The notes: generated by a model from the sequence alone, not told the origin. Shown: positions 35,124 through 44,239, counted from the stretch's first letter. The stretch is 64,000 nucleotides of DNA from Virgibacillus sp. 7505 (GCF_002272135.1 NZ_NPBF01000032.1:1-64000); one strand, 5' to 3'. Numbers and translations: made by a program.

Positions 35124-36083
35124 CTACACTTTCTCGATTGCGGCTCTGCCGAACAAGCCTTCTGGCCGGAATATCAATACGAGGATAAGGATGGCGAAAG
35201 CAAACACATCTTTGTACTCGGAGCTAAGGACGCCCGCAGTTATTGCTGAAAGATTTGCAGCTGCGAACATTTCCAATAGTCCAAGCAGCATACCGCCAGC
35301 CATGGCACCGCGGATATTTCCGATTCCGCCCAAAACCGCCGCAGTGAAGGCCTTCAATCCAAGGATAAAGCCGATATACGGGTCGATCGTGCCATAATGA
35401 ATGGCGAACAATACTCCCGTTGCACCGCCTAAAGCTGATCCGACAAAGAAGGTGACGCTGATAACTTTATTTACATTCACACTCATCAGGGAAGCGGTAT
35501 CCTGATCCTGCGCTACAGCACGCATGGCCAGTCCCCACTTTGTCCGATTAACGAAAAACTCCAATGCGATCATCATCAAAATCGCAACGACGATGACGAC
35601 GAGGAAAGAATAGCGAATGTTCAAGCCGCCAAGCGATAAACTGCCTGGGAATAGCGATGGTGTATTGACGATATAGTTATTCTGCTGTGTCTCTGTGATA
35701 AAGCGGACAATGTCCTGCAGCAGAAAGGAAACGCCGATTGCTGTAATCAATGTAATCAGTTTCGATGCTTTTCGGAGCGGGCGGTATGCAAGTCGTTCGA
35801 TACCCATGCCGAGCATACCGGTTAGCCCTCCTGTAATTACTAAAACAAGAAGCAAAACGAATATCGCTGGCATGACAGCAACCCAGCCAAGACCAGTCAA
35901 GCCGATCAGTACGGCTGTTCCGATAAAAGCTCCTGCCATGAAGATTTCTCCGTGAGCAAAGTTGATAAGTTCCAAAATGCCGTAAACCATCGTATACCCG
36001 AGAGCTATGATCGCGTAGATAGCGCCAAGCGTCAGGCCATCAATCAGCACTTGCGGAAGTGTATCCCAAACCTGTGTCATCAT
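35124..36083 (-). CDS. livH: Branched-chain amino acid ABC transporter permease LivH
   Basis: 319 aa from the first ATG of the pair at 36083/36080; AAAGGAG precedes. The longer frame to 36143 runs through the terminator hairpin and is rejected. Signature LTLGAIYAIIALGYTMVYGILELINFAHGEIFMAGAF and the coupling loop TKWGLAMRAVAQDQDTASLMSVNVNKV. Inner-membrane channel half with LivM, 7 bases upstream of livM. Confidence 0.94.
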   Translation of the reverse strand: MMTQVWDTLPQVLIDGLTLGAIYAIIALGYTMVYGILELINFAHGEIFMAGAFIGTAVLIGLTGLGWVAVMPAIFVLLLVLVITGGLTGMLGMGIERLAYRPLRKASKLITLITAIGVSFLLQDIVRFITETQQNNYIVNTPSLFPGSLSLGGLNIRYSFLVVIVVAILMMIALEFFVNRTKWGLAMRAVAQDQDTASLMSVNVNKVISVTFFVGSALGGATGVLFAIHYGTIDPYIGFILGLKAFTAAVLGGIGNIRGAMAGGMLLGLLEMFAAANLSAITAGVLSSEYKDVFAFAILILVLIFRPEGLFGRAAIEKV

Positions 36084-36108
36084 CCCAACTCCTTTCTTTC
36101 TGTAATGA

Positions 36109-36140
36109 AAAAGGATATGGTTCCGTGACCATATCCTTTT
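36109..36140 (-). terminator. Hairpin between livJ and livH
   Basis: 13-base perfect stem (36109-36121 with 36128-36140) and five T on the minus strand. Such hairpins behind binding-protein genes usually keep permease expression below that of the binding protein. Confidence 0.85.
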
Positions 36141-36146
36141 CACTTC

Positions 36147-37319
36147 TTACTGTGAAATTTCGCCTTGGATTTTGGCTGGATAGCTTGCTTCATCGAATTT
36201 GTAAATGAATATTTTTGCGAATTCGTTATCGCCTTTATCGTCAAAGCTGACCTGAGTCATCTCCCCTTCATAATCATCGACTGCACGTACAGCAGCTGCG
36301 ACTTTATCTTTGGCAGGAAGCTTGCCTCCGTTCTCCTCAGCTGCATCCAGTATGCCTTCCATCAGCACCTTGGCTGAATCATAGCCATAGATGGAGAAGG
36401 ATTCCGGTTTGGCTCCATATTCTTCTTCATAGTTTTTAGCAAATTCAGTCGCACTTGAATCGCCGGCTACCGAAGTCAGATAAACATTGCTGACTGTGTC
36501 CCCAGCAATCTCGACAAGTGTGGAAGAATCCATTCCGTCACCACCCATAAAGGCTGCATCGATACCGTTATCACGTGCCTGCTTGATCAGCAATCCACCC
36601 TCTGAGTACAGGCCGCCAAAATAGACAAGATCCGGATCAGCCGCTGATACTTGATTCAGCACACCATTGAAATCTTTCTCTCCGACAGTGATTCCGGCCT
36701 CCCCGACGATTTCGGCACCCTCTTCTGCAGCTGCCTCAGCAAAAGCAGTTGCCAAGCCTTGCCCATAAGCTGTCTTATCATTGATGACAAAGATTTTCTT
36801 TGCACCGATTTCCTGGACTGCATATTCAGCACCAGCTGGTCCTTGGAAATCATCTCGCGCTACAATCCGGTTGACCGATTTCAATCCACGATCGGTTACA
36901 TCCGTTGCTGTTGAAGCCGGCGATACAGAAGGGATATTATAACGTTCATACACTTCGCTTGAAGGTATGAAAACTCCAGAGTTCAAATGAGCCACGACAC
37001 CGTACACATCTTGATCGGAACCGATGATCTGCGCGTTGGAAACCCCTTTCTGCGGATCACCTTGGTCATCGTATTCCACTAGTTCCAGACTGAAACCTGC
37101 TTCCTCGAAAGCAGCTTTTTCCTCTTCCACCGCCATAGCAGCTCCATTTTTGATCGCTTCTCCTAATGTCGCACTGCCGCCGGACATTGGTGCTTGAAGC
37201 GCAATCTTCACCGTCTCGCTGCTTCCTCCGCCCGATGCCGAATCCGTATTACCGCATGCCGCCAAAAAACCAAGTGCCAATGTACTTGTCATAGCTAAAG
37301 CTATTACTTGCTTCCTCAT
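36147..37319 (-). CDS. livJ: Branched-chain amino acid binding lipoprotein LivJ/K
   Basis: 390 aa. Signal peptide with lipobox LAAC (Cys22) and a Ser/Gly-rich linker, then a periplasmic-binding type 1 domain (VKIALQAPMSGGSATLGEAIKNGAAMAVEEE; PSVSPASTATDVTDRG; GVVAHLNSG). Anchored outside the membrane, it delivers leucine, isoleucine or valine to LivHM. First gene of the operon with a good promoter; the exact substrate may differ among related amino acids. Confidence 0.93.
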   Translation of the reverse strand: MRKQVIALAMTSTLALGFLAACGNTDSASGGGSSETVKIALQAPMSGGSATLGEAIKNGAAMAVEEEKAAFEEAGFSLELVEYDDQGDPQKGVSNAQIIGSDQDVYGVVAHLNSGVFIPSSEVYERYNIPSVSPASTATDVTDRGLKSVNRIVARDDFQGPAGAEYAVQEIGAKKIFVINDKTAYGQGLATAFAEAAAEEGAEIVGEAGITVGEKDFNGVLNQVSAADPDLVYFGGLYSEGGLLIKQARDNGIDAAFMGGDGMDSSTLVEIAGDTVSNVYLTSVAGDSSATEFAKNYEEEYGAKPESFSIYGYDSAKVLMEGILDAAEENGGKLPAKDKVAAAVRAVDDYEGEMTQVSFDDKGDNEFAKIFIYKFDEASYPAKIQGEISQ

Positions 37320-37387
37320 CTGTCTTCCCCCTTTGCTTCCTTCAGCGTTTGTAAGATTATGTACGTGCCGCCTCGAAGTTAGGTCTA

Positions 37388-37416
37388 ATAATATACAGGC
37401 TGAAGAAGCAAGTCAA
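37388..37416 (-). promoter_or_regulatory. liv operon promoter
   Basis: TTGACT (37411-37416), 17 bases, TATTAT (37388-37393) on the minus strand. The leader of about 60 bases has no T-box or other riboswitch motif. Confidence 0.7.
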
Positions 37417-37468
37417 GATAGTTTTTAGAAAATTATTAATATTATGTATATTTGTTAGAAACCCTGAC

Positions 37469-37480
37469 AAACCGCGGTTT
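37469..37480. repeat. 12-base palindrome upstream of the liv promoter
   Basis: AAACCGCGGTTT is a perfect palindrome 53 bases above the -35. TTGTTAG/CTAACAA half-sites stand on both sides (37452-37458 and 37498-37504). A regulator site is possible. Confidence 0.4.
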
Positions 37481-37512
37481 TTAGGAGATGTTAGCGTATC
37501 TAACAAAAAAAA

Positions 37513-37541
37513 AGAGCACCTGCCAATATGGCAGGTGCTCT
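37513..37541 (-). terminator. Terminator of the sugar operon
   Basis: 11-base GC-rich perfect stem (37514-37524 with 37530-37540) and nine T on the minus strand, right after the epimerase gene. Confidence 0.93.
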
Positions 37542-37547
37542 CAAATC

Positions 37548-38516
37548 TTACGACCACCACATCGTAGTGGCAGGTTCATTTATCACGACATTTTTCAAAT
37601 TATCGACAGCTCGCTGGAAGCCTTCTTCAATCGACATCAACGAGTCTTCATGCTCAATGCTGATGACATAGTCATAGTCATATGTGCGCAGCGCACTGAT
37701 CATCTTATTCCATTCCTCTTGACCGTGTCCGAGCCCGACTGTGCGGAAGTTCCATGCCCGCTGTTTGATATTGCTGTACGGCTGCATGTCAGTCAGGCCA
37801 TACATGTTCACATTTTCAGGGTCGATATACGTATCTTTGGCATGGAAATGATGGATTGCGCCGGCTTTTCCGAGTATCTTAATGGCAGCGGTTGGGTCGA
37901 TTCCCTGCCACCACATATGACTTGGATCAAAGTTTGCTCCGATAGCATCACTCGTCAGCTCTCGAAGCTTGAGCATTGTATACGGTGTGTGAACGAGGAA
38001 GCCGCCGTGCAATTCCAGCGCAATTTTGACTTGATGCTCCTCTGCAAATGAGCCAAGCTCCTTCCAGTAAGGAACAAGCTTCTGTTCCCATTGCCAGTTC
38101 AGCACATCGCCATATTCAGTCGGCCAAGCGGTGACCGGCCAATTCGGCTTCGTTGCACTCTCTTCAGAACCTGCCACGCCGGAAAAACAGTTTACAACCG
38201 GAACACCCATTTTTGCAGCAAGCTTGATCGTCTTGCGCAGAGTCCAATCTGATTCTTCGGCAAATGTCTTGTCTGGTGATATAGGGTTGCCATGGCAGCT
38301 GAAAGCTCCGATCGTAACGCCGTATTTCTCAAATGCTGCTTGGTATTGCTTCAACGCATCCTCACTCTGCAGCAGCTCATCAATCGGGCAATGCGCATTT
38401 CCCGGATAGCCGCCGGTGCCTATTTCCACTGTATCCAATCCTGCTTGTTTCACGCGCGCAAGCATATCCTCGAGTGAAAGCTCCTGGAACAGAACCGTAA
38501 AAACGCCTAGTTTCAT
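37548..38516 (-). CDS. Sugar phosphate isomerase/epimerase (xylose-isomerase-like TIM barrel)
   Basis: 322 aa from ATG 38516, preceded by AAAGGGGAAC and overlapping the upstream stop (ATGA). Metal ligands expected for this family are visible: Glu in ALELHGGF, Asp in ANFDPSHMWWQG, His in HHFHAKDT, Glu in VISIEHEDS. Close in character to IolE and E. coli YcjR, which epimerises 3-keto sugars. With the oxidoreductase upstream it fits a 3-keto-glycoside route; the actual substrate is unknown. Last gene of the operon. Confidence 0.87.
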   Translation of the reverse strand: MKLGVFTVLFQELSLEDMLARVKQAGLDTVEIGTGGYPGNAHCPIDELLQSEDALKQYQAAFEKYGVTIGAFSCHGNPISPDKTFAEESDWTLRKTIKLAAKMGVPVVNCFSGVAGSEESATKPNWPVTAWPTEYGDVLNWQWEQKLVPYWKELGSFAEEHQVKIALELHGGFLVHTPYTMLKLRELTSDAIGANFDPSHMWWQGIDPTAAIKILGKAGAIHHFHAKDTYIDPENVNMYGLTDMQPYSNIKQRAWNFRTVGLGHGQEEWNKMISALRTYDYDYVISIEHEDSLMSIEEGFQRAVDNLKNVVINEPATTMWWS

Positions 38517-39574
38517 GCTTGTTCCCCTTTCTCTACTGCCTCTGGTGCAAGCGAAATTATTTTTTTCGTGCCATTGGAATCCAAGGCTGCCAAGATGACA
38601 GCTAGCGCGGATCGGCCTTTTTCTGCCGTAATTGGGCATGTGGAATTGTTTTCGAGTACACAGCTGGCAAACGCGTCCACGACGCCAGAATTCGATTGCG
38701 TCTGGGAATCATTCGTTTGAATGGCTCCAAGTGAATGATTACTGCGATTTCCGTTATGATACTCGACAACCAAACTGTATTCAGGGCTTTCCTCGAGTCG
38801 GATGACCCCTTTCTCGCCATAAATAATCGTAGAATTGTCTTCTTCCGCTACATACGACCAGCTGGCCGTAAGTGTCCCGATGATTCCTGACTTTGTACGT
38901 AATACCGCAACTGCATTATCATCCACGTCTGCATAAGGCTTTGCCAACGTATCGACAAATGCCGCTACTTCGTGAATCGGTTCATCGAGAAGGAATTCAA
39001 TCAAATGGGATTTATGCACGCCCAGATCACCAAGCGCTCCGATATAAGCTTTGTCTTTATCAAAGAACCAGCTGTTTTTTCCATCAATACTCCACTGTTC
39101 CGGGCCTCCGTGACCGAATGTCGTCCGGAAGCTGTAGATCTTGCCAAGCTCGCCGTTTTGAATCATCTCCCGCGCCTTTTGATGAGATGGGACAAAGCAC
39201 TGATTATGTGCTATGAGCAGAAGCTTGCCGCTTGCCTTTTGTGCTGCGATCATGTCATCCGCTTCCTCCAATGTCGTTGCCATCGGCTTTTCACAAAGCA
39301 CATGTTTCCCCGCTTGCAGAGCAGCGATCGATACCGGTGCGTGCAAATGGTTGGCAGCACAAACGATAACGGCATCGATTCGCGGATCCTCGATCAGCTC
39401 TTCATATTCGGTATATGCTGTTGCGTTATATTCTTTGGCGATTTCCTCCGACCGGCTCGGCACCACATCACAAACAGCAGTGATTTCAGTATTTGGGTTG
39501 TTTTCAAGCTCCGGCAAATGGCGATTACGTGCAATACTTCCTAGTCCGACTACTCCTACGCGTAAGGTTTTCAT
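38513..39574 (-). CDS. Gfo/Idh/MocA family oxidoreductase
   Basis: 353 aa. N-terminal NAD(P) Rossmann fold (RVGVVGLGSIARNRHLPEL at 5-23), the conserved CEKPMATTLEEAD segment with catalytic Lys, and a C-terminal dimer domain; DLGVHKSHLIEFLL carries the usual Asp-x-x-x-His pair. It would oxidise a sugar hydroxyl to the keto form. ThuB and YcjS are relatives with the same neighbours (ABC importer, epimerase). Substrate not deducible. Confidence 0.88.
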   Translation of the reverse strand: MKTLRVGVVGLGSIARNRHLPELENNPNTEITAVCDVVPSRSEEIAKEYNATAYTEYEELIEDPRIDAVIVCAANHLHAPVSIAALQAGKHVLCEKPMATTLEEADDMIAAQKASGKLLLIAHNQCFVPSHQKAREMIQNGELGKIYSFRTTFGHGGPEQWSIDGKNSWFFDKDKAYIGALGDLGVHKSHLIEFLLDEPIHEVAAFVDTLAKPYADVDDNAVAVLRTKSGIIGTLTASWSYVAEEDNSTIIYGEKGVIRLEESPEYSLVVEYHNGNRSNHSLGAIQTNDSQTQSNSGVVDAFASCVLENNSTCPITAEKGRSALAVILAALDSNGTKKIISLAPEAVEKGEQA

Positions 39575-39598
39575 TATCCAGCAGTACCTCCAAGTTTA

Positions 39599-40420
39599 TT
39601 ATTCTTTGACAGATCCGCTTGTAAGACCAGCGACGATACGACGCTGGAACAAGAGTACGAGAACAACGATCGGGATCGTCACGATAACGGTTGCAGCAGT
39701 GATATCTCCCCACGGAACGGTGTATTGACTTTGATAGAAAGAGATACCGACTGGTATCGTGCGCCAGCGATCATCGGTGTTGATCGTCAAGGCAAATAGA
39801 TATTCATTCCAGGCAGCAATAAAGACAAGAATGGCTGTCGTAAACACGCCTGGTGCTGCCAGCGGGAAGATGATTTTGCGGAATGTCTGGAACGGAGTAG
39901 CTCCATCCAGCTTCGCTGATTCTTCCAATGCAAGCGGAATTTTGATGAAAAATGTCGATAGAATCCAGATTGCCAGTGGCAAACTGATCGTAATGTACGG
40001 GATTACCAGACCAAGATAGCTGTTGCGCAAGCCTGCATCGGTGACAAAGTTGAAGATCGGTGATAGGACTGCGATTTGCGGAAACATGGATGCAGCAAGT
40101 ACCAACCCTAGAATTAATCCTTTGAAGCGGATCGGCAGCCGTGTGACCGCATAGGCTGTGAATGATGCGACAATGATGGAGATGATCGTGGTGAGCGTTG
40201 CCACAACAAAGCTATTCAGCATGTACATAAGCAACGGCCTGGTTTCCAATGCCGATGCATAGTTATCCAATGTCATATTGCTTGAGAACCATTGGAAGGA
40301 GGAAAAAATTTCTCCCTGTGGTTTAATTGATGTCAGGAACACCCAAATAAACGGGAACATGACCAGGAATACAAAGATAATCAAAAAAATGTAGAAGCCG
40401 ACGCCAGCACGTTTTACCAT
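39599..40420 (-). CDS. Sugar ABC transporter permease, MalG type
   Basis: 273 aa, six membrane segments, EAA loop EESAKLDGATPFQTFRKIIFPLAAPG for ATPase contact. Pairs with the MalF-type permease encoded 19 bases upstream. No ATPase gene in the operon, so a shared MsmX-type ATPase is expected. Belongs to the carbohydrate uptake transporter 1 family. Confidence 0.93.
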   Translation of the reverse strand: MVKRAGVGFYIFLIIFVFLVMFPFIWVFLTSIKPQGEIFSSFQWFSSNMTLDNYASALETRPLLMYMLNSFVVATLTTIISIIVASFTAYAVTRLPIRFKGLILGLVLAASMFPQIAVLSPIFNFVTDAGLRNSYLGLVIPYITISLPLAIWILSTFFIKIPLALEESAKLDGATPFQTFRKIIFPLAAPGVFTTAILVFIAAWNEYLFALTINTDDRWRTIPVGISFYQSQYTVPWGDITAATVIVTIPIVVLVLLFQRRIVAGLTSGSVKE

Positions 40421-40439
40421 ACTATTCTCCTCCTCCGTC

Positions 40440-41768
40440 CTATTGTTTTAGCCTTCCGCTGAACAAATCCGAGCCGATCAGCTTGATGAAAATCGTACTG
40501 AGCAATGCGACACTCAAGAATACAATTACACTCAAAGCAGAACCTGCACCGAAATTCTGCTGTTCAAACAGCAGTTTGTAAGCATAGACGCTGATGGATT
40601 CCGTCGAGTTGGCTGGACCTCCGCCAGTAAGGACGTAGATAAGGTCGAACACACGGAAAGCATCCAATGCGCGGAATAAGACTGCAACCAGGATTGCCGA
40701 ACGGATCATCGGCAGAGTAATGGAGATGAACTGCTGGAATTTATTTGCCCCGTCCACTTCCGCTGCTTCATAGAGCGAGCGAGGAATGGTCTGCAAGCCA
40801 GCTAAAAGTAAAAGTGCCATATACGGTGTCGTTTTCCAAATGTCTGCAAACATGATTGAGAACATACCGCCCGCCCCAGTCGAAAGCAGTGCACCTGGGT
40901 CATCAATGAGACCGAACTGAGCCATATAATGAGCCATGATACCGGACTGGCCATCAAACAGGAAGGTCCACATCATTGCCGCTACCGCTGTCGGAATCGC
41001 CCATGGCACGAGTACAGCAGCGCGGACAAGCCCACGCCCAATGAACACACGGTTGATCAGTAAAGCCACAGCTAACCCAATGGCAAGTTCGACACCTACA
41101 GTAACGACGGTGAACAATAACGTGTTAAGCATCGCCGTCCATGTACGTCCATCACCAAGGTAAGTTGTATAATTCTTTAACCCGACAAAGTTCGGCTCAA
41201 GAATCGAACCTTGCGTATTCGAAAGCTGGGATTCCAGGTCCGTCAGCGGCTGGACAGCTTCCTGAGGAGCACCTTCCCGCAAAGCCTGGACAGCGGCTGT
41301 CTGCTCATCCAACATGTTGGCAAAGCCATCCGCCCACTCCTCGGGCACCTCTGTCAGCCGGAGCTCCTCATCGTTTACAGGCTGGAAATTTTCCAGCATA
41401 GTGTTGACTTCTTCATACCGGTCTGCAAGTCCTTCATCGGTATTCAATAATGTTTCATGCTGTTCATCCAATGCTGTTGTGATATCATCCAATACCCCGC
41501 CCGCATCCGGCATCGCTTCTCTGACATCTTCCATGGTGTCGTAAACGAGATATCGGTTATCGGCATAGGTCTCGAGATTGATGCTCAAGGATGAAATCCG
41601 CTCTGCTTTGGCTGGGTCATTCAAGCGGTAATCGAACAAGCTGTTCCATGCTGACAACATAATCGGCCAAATGATGATGACGGCAATAAGGATGATAGAC
41701 GGTGCGACCATCGCGTAACCAAGCTGCCGTTCACTCAGCTGAAACCGTCTTTTTTTCGGTTGCTTCAT
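40440..41768 (-). CDS. Sugar ABC transporter permease, MalF type with enlarged outer loop
   Basis: 442 aa, against about 290-320 for most Gram-positive relatives. Segment 1 is at 20-42; an extra region of about 150 residues (45-200), acidic and helical with coiled-coil character, follows on the outer side before segment 2. The EAA loop is intact (IPRSLYEAAEVDGANKFQQFISITLPM). E. coli MalF also carries an enlarged periplasmic loop that touches the binding protein, and this one could have the same task. Coupled to the MalG-type gene. Confidence 0.9.
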   Translation of the reverse strand: MKQPKKRRFQLSERQLGYAMVAPSIILIAVIIIWPIMLSAWNSLFDYRLNDPAKAERISSLSINLETYADNRYLVYDTMEDVREAMPDAGGVLDDITTALDEQHETLLNTDEGLADRYEEVNTMLENFQPVNDEELRLTEVPEEWADGFANMLDEQTAAVQALREGAPQEAVQPLTDLESQLSNTQGSILEPNFVGLKNYTTYLGDGRTWTAMLNTLLFTVVTVGVELAIGLAVALLINRVFIGRGLVRAAVLVPWAIPTAVAAMMWTFLFDGQSGIMAHYMAQFGLIDDPGALLSTGAGGMFSIMFADIWKTTPYMALLLLAGLQTIPRSLYEAAEVDGANKFQQFISITLPMIRSAILVAVLFRALDAFRVFDLIYVLTGGGPANSTESISVYAYKLLFEQQNFGAGSALSVIVFLSVALLSTIFIKLIGSDLFSGRLKQ

Positions 41769-41781
41769 ACACTCAGCTCCT

Positions 41782-43056
41782 TTAATTGGTTACGGATTCC
41801 AACGCAGCTTGCATTTTCGTCTCCATACGCTCTACCGCTTCCTCAGCAGTAATATCTCCTGCCATCGCACGGGAAAGCTCGATTTGCATGATATCGGAGA
41901 TTTCTGGATAAATTGGCGTAATCGGACGCGGTATCGCATTCTGAAGCGAATCGTAGAAATCCTCGCTTGCAAGGACGGCACTGACATCCGTGATCTCTTT
42001 ATCGTCATACAAAGCTTCCAATGTCGGAGCTTTACCCCCTTCGAGTGCGCTGATCTTCTGCCCTTCTTCTCCGCTCATCCATTTCACGAAAGTCCAAGAC
42101 GCTTCTACTTCATCGGAGTAGCGGTTGATCATCCGCATCCATCCTCCAAGTGATGACGCAGCTCCTTCACTTCCGGCCGGAAGCGTAGCAATGCCGACAT
42201 TCCCTGCCACCTTTGATATCTCCGGATCATTCGCAGTATCATTCAAATATGGCCAGTTCCTTGCATAGACGGCATTTCCTTCATTGAAAGAAGACTCTGT
42301 GTCGATTTCCTGGAAGTTAAGTATATTGTTCGGAACAAAATCACTATTCGTTATGTCGATCATCTTCTGCAAGCCTTCAATTGCTTCAGGGCTGTTAATA
42401 ACAACGTTTCCATTAGCATCCAATACCTGACCGCCGTAGGAGTAAATATACTCAATGGCATTGGTCACGATGCCCTCATACTGAGCTGCTTGCATAAGAT
42501 AGCCGAATTCGGTACCTTCCTTCCCCATATTCTCTTGGGCTAATTGTTCCAGCTCATCCCAGGTTTTAGGCACTTGATCGGTTATGTCCGTCCGATAATA
42601 AAGCAATCCTGCATCTGCATAACCAGGCATAGCATACTGTCTGCCGTTATATCTGCCTGCCTCTACCGTAGCCGGGAAGTAAGCGTCCATATCCACCTGA
42701 TCCCGTTCAATCAATCGGTCGAGCGGCAGCACATAGTTTGCCTGGCCGAACTCTGCAGACCAGACAATGTCTGCATCAAATACATCAATCTCCGGGCTTC
42801 TGCCGCTGAACATTGTCACATACTGGTTATGGGATTCCCCAGTATCAGATGGCATTTCCCTCACCACCACATCAATGTCCGGGTGCTCCTTTTCGAATGC
42901 TTCGACCAGTATATCCGTGGCACCAGTCGTGTCCGTCCCCCTCGCGTATGTAATCTGGACTCTGTCATCACTCGCACCATCTCCGCTCGTCACGGCCGAG
43001 CAGCCTGCCAGCCCAATGCCGGCAAGTAAGGCAACCATCAGAAAGCTTCGCTTCAT
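41782..43056 (-). CDS. Sugar-binding lipoprotein of the ABC importer
   Basis: 424 aa from ATG 43056 with GGAGGAGC before it. Signal peptide with lipobox LAGC, then a family 1 extracellular solute-binding domain (VQITYARGTDTTGATDILVEAFEKEHPDIDVVVREMPSD; GRSPEIDVFDADIVWSAEFGQANYVLPLD). Trehalose/maltose-type binding proteins look like this. First gene of the operon, whose promoter carries a perfect cre. The frame continues open to 43194, but that stretch is leader, not protein. Confidence 0.92.
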   Translation of the reverse strand: MKRSFLMVALLAGIGLAGCSAVTSGDGASDDRVQITYARGTDTTGATDILVEAFEKEHPDIDVVVREMPSDTGESHNQYVTMFSGRSPEIDVFDADIVWSAEFGQANYVLPLDRLIERDQVDMDAYFPATVEAGRYNGRQYAMPGYADAGLLYYRTDITDQVPKTWDELEQLAQENMGKEGTEFGYLMQAAQYEGIVTNAIEYIYSYGGQVLDANGNVVINSPEAIEGLQKMIDITNSDFVPNNILNFQEIDTESSFNEGNAVYARNWPYLNDTANDPEISKVAGNVGIATLPAGSEGAASSLGGWMRMINRYSDEVEASWTFVKWMSGEEGQKISALEGGKAPTLEALYDDKEITDVSAVLASEDFYDSLQNAIPRPITPIYPEISDIMQIELSRAMAGDITAEEAVERMETKMQAALESVTN

Positions 43057-43076
43057 CACAGCTCCTCCTCGCATTT

Positions 43077-43092
43077 TGGTAAACGCTTTCTT
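43077..43092. promoter_or_regulatory. Second cre-like site in the leader
   Basis: TGGTAAACGCTTTCTT keeps the AAACGCTTTC core and deviates from the cre consensus at two positions. It lies inside the transcribed leader as a possible roadblock site for CcpA or a local LacI-type regulator. Confidence 0.5.
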
Positions 43093-43165
43093 TAGTGCGG
43101 TTATCTCATTCCCTCCTTTTTGTAAGATTAAGCCTATCCCCCTAAATTTTGTCTTTTCTGCAGAA

Positions 43166-43204
43166 GTTATAAAAAGTTTATCATAATATTGCAAACGCTT
43201 TCAA
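43166..43204 (-). promoter_or_regulatory. Sugar operon promoter overlapped by a perfect cre
   Basis: -35 TTGCAA (43189-43194), 17 bases, -10 TATAAC (43166-43171). The cre TTGCAAACGCTTTCAA (43189-43204) matches WTGNAANCGNWWWCAW at every position and covers the -35, so CcpA should block initiation when glucose is plentiful. Confidence 0.8.
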
Positions 43205-43235
43205 TAATATTGTATATACAAGTTTCGCCAAAGAA

Positions 43236-43260
43236 AAAACACGCCTGTCTCAGGCGTGTT
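43236..43260 (-). terminator. Terminator of pfkA-like gene
   Basis: 10-base perfect stem AACACGCCTG/CAGGCGTGTT with T-run on the minus strand. Confidence 0.9.
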
Positions 43261-43273
43261 CCGTTTGGCTTAC

Positions 43274-44239
43274 TTATATCGTATGCAATAGCATATCAAG
43301 CAAATCATAATTTGCTTGTTTATCAGTTTTCTCATCGAGCATCGTACGCAAATCCTTCTCGATCAGCTGATTGGCTTTGATTCCGATTGCATAGCCAGAC
43401 TGCCCTTCCATCAGCATATTCACCGCTTTGACACCCATTTTGTTTGCAAGAATCCTGTCAAATGCAGAAGGCTCACCGCCGCGCTGAATGAATCCAAGGA
43501 CTGTTGTACGTACTTCGATATTCATCTGTTCTTCGATGAATTTCTGGAGTTCATCCAAATCATACATCCGTTCCGTGACAACAATGATATTATCATTCCT
43601 GCCCTTGGAAATTTTGTCTTGGAGCTTCTCACAAATCTGTTCGAAGCTAAGTTTATATTCAGGCGTGGAAATGATATCTCCTTCTCCTGCTACAGCAGTG
43701 AACAATGCCAGATCGCCGCAATGTCTGCCCATTACTTCCACGATGGTCGTCTTGTTATGCGATAGACCAGTATCCTTGATTCGTCCGATGGAGCTGAGCA
43801 CTGTATTCAATGTTGTATCGAAACCGATAGAGTAGTCGGTGTAATCCAGATCATTGTCAATCGTTCCCGGAATGCCGATGACTCGGATGCCCAATTCATG
43901 CAGCTTTTGTGCACCTTGAAGTGAACCTTCCCCGCCGATGACGATTACATCAGCAATACCATAGTTGCGAAGCACTTCCACTGCCTGCTTTCTGCCAGAC
44001 TCATCCATGAAAGCAAGCGAGCGTGACGTTTTCAGGATCGTTCCGCCTTTATTGGCGATCGTCTCTACATCAGGTGTGCGGATGATAGATAATTTGTCTT
44101 CAATCAGACCTTGGTAACCGCCTTCCACACCATAAACTTCAATATCATGATAGTTTGCCGCCTTGACGATTGCCCTTATAGCGGCATTCATACCCGGTGA
44201 ATCTCCACCGCTAGTTATAACAGCCACTTTATGTAACAT
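43274..44239 (-). CDS. 6-phosphofructokinase with a Glu in place of the Mg-binding Asp
   Basis: 321 aa, PfkA family. ATP site ITSGGDSPGMNAAIRA, catalytic PGTIDND, VEVMGRHCGDLALF and the C-terminal VLGFIQRGGEPSAFDR are all present. But the IGGDGS motif reads IGGEGS with Glu104, where the classic enzyme has Asp103 for Mg2+ binding, and TARCPEF reads TSRSLAF. It may be a second, specialised phosphofructokinase or act on a different sugar phosphate. Monocistronic with own terminator, next to a sugar importer and ThuA; the usual pfkA-pyk pair is not here, so the housekeeping enzyme is probably elsewhere. Confidence 0.88.
   Translation of the reverse strand: MLHKVAVITSGGDSPGMNAAIRAIVKAANYHDIEVYGVEGGYQGLIEDKLSIIRTPDVETIANKGGTILKTSRSLAFMDESGRKQAVEVLRNYGIADVIVIGGEGSLQGAQKLHELGIRVIGIPGTIDNDLDYTDYSIGFDTTLNTVLSSIGRIKDTGLSHNKTTIVEVMGRHCGDLALFTAVAGEGDIISTPEYKLSFEQICEKLQDKISKGRNDNIIVVTERMYDLDELQKFIEEQMNIEVRTTVLGFIQRGGEPSAFDRILANKMGVKAVNMLMEGQSGYAIGIKANQLIEKDLRTMLDEKTDKQANYDLLDMLLHTI

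Noticed and set aside
37320-37387. T-box leader controlling the liv operon
   Set aside because: The leader is only about 60 bases, too short for a T-box, and the consensus is absent.
43057-43194. 46-residue N-terminal extension of the sugar-binding lipoprotein
   Set aside because: It would place the signal peptide inside the protein and crosses the promoter and cre-like sites; ATG 43056 has a proper SD and lipobox spacing.
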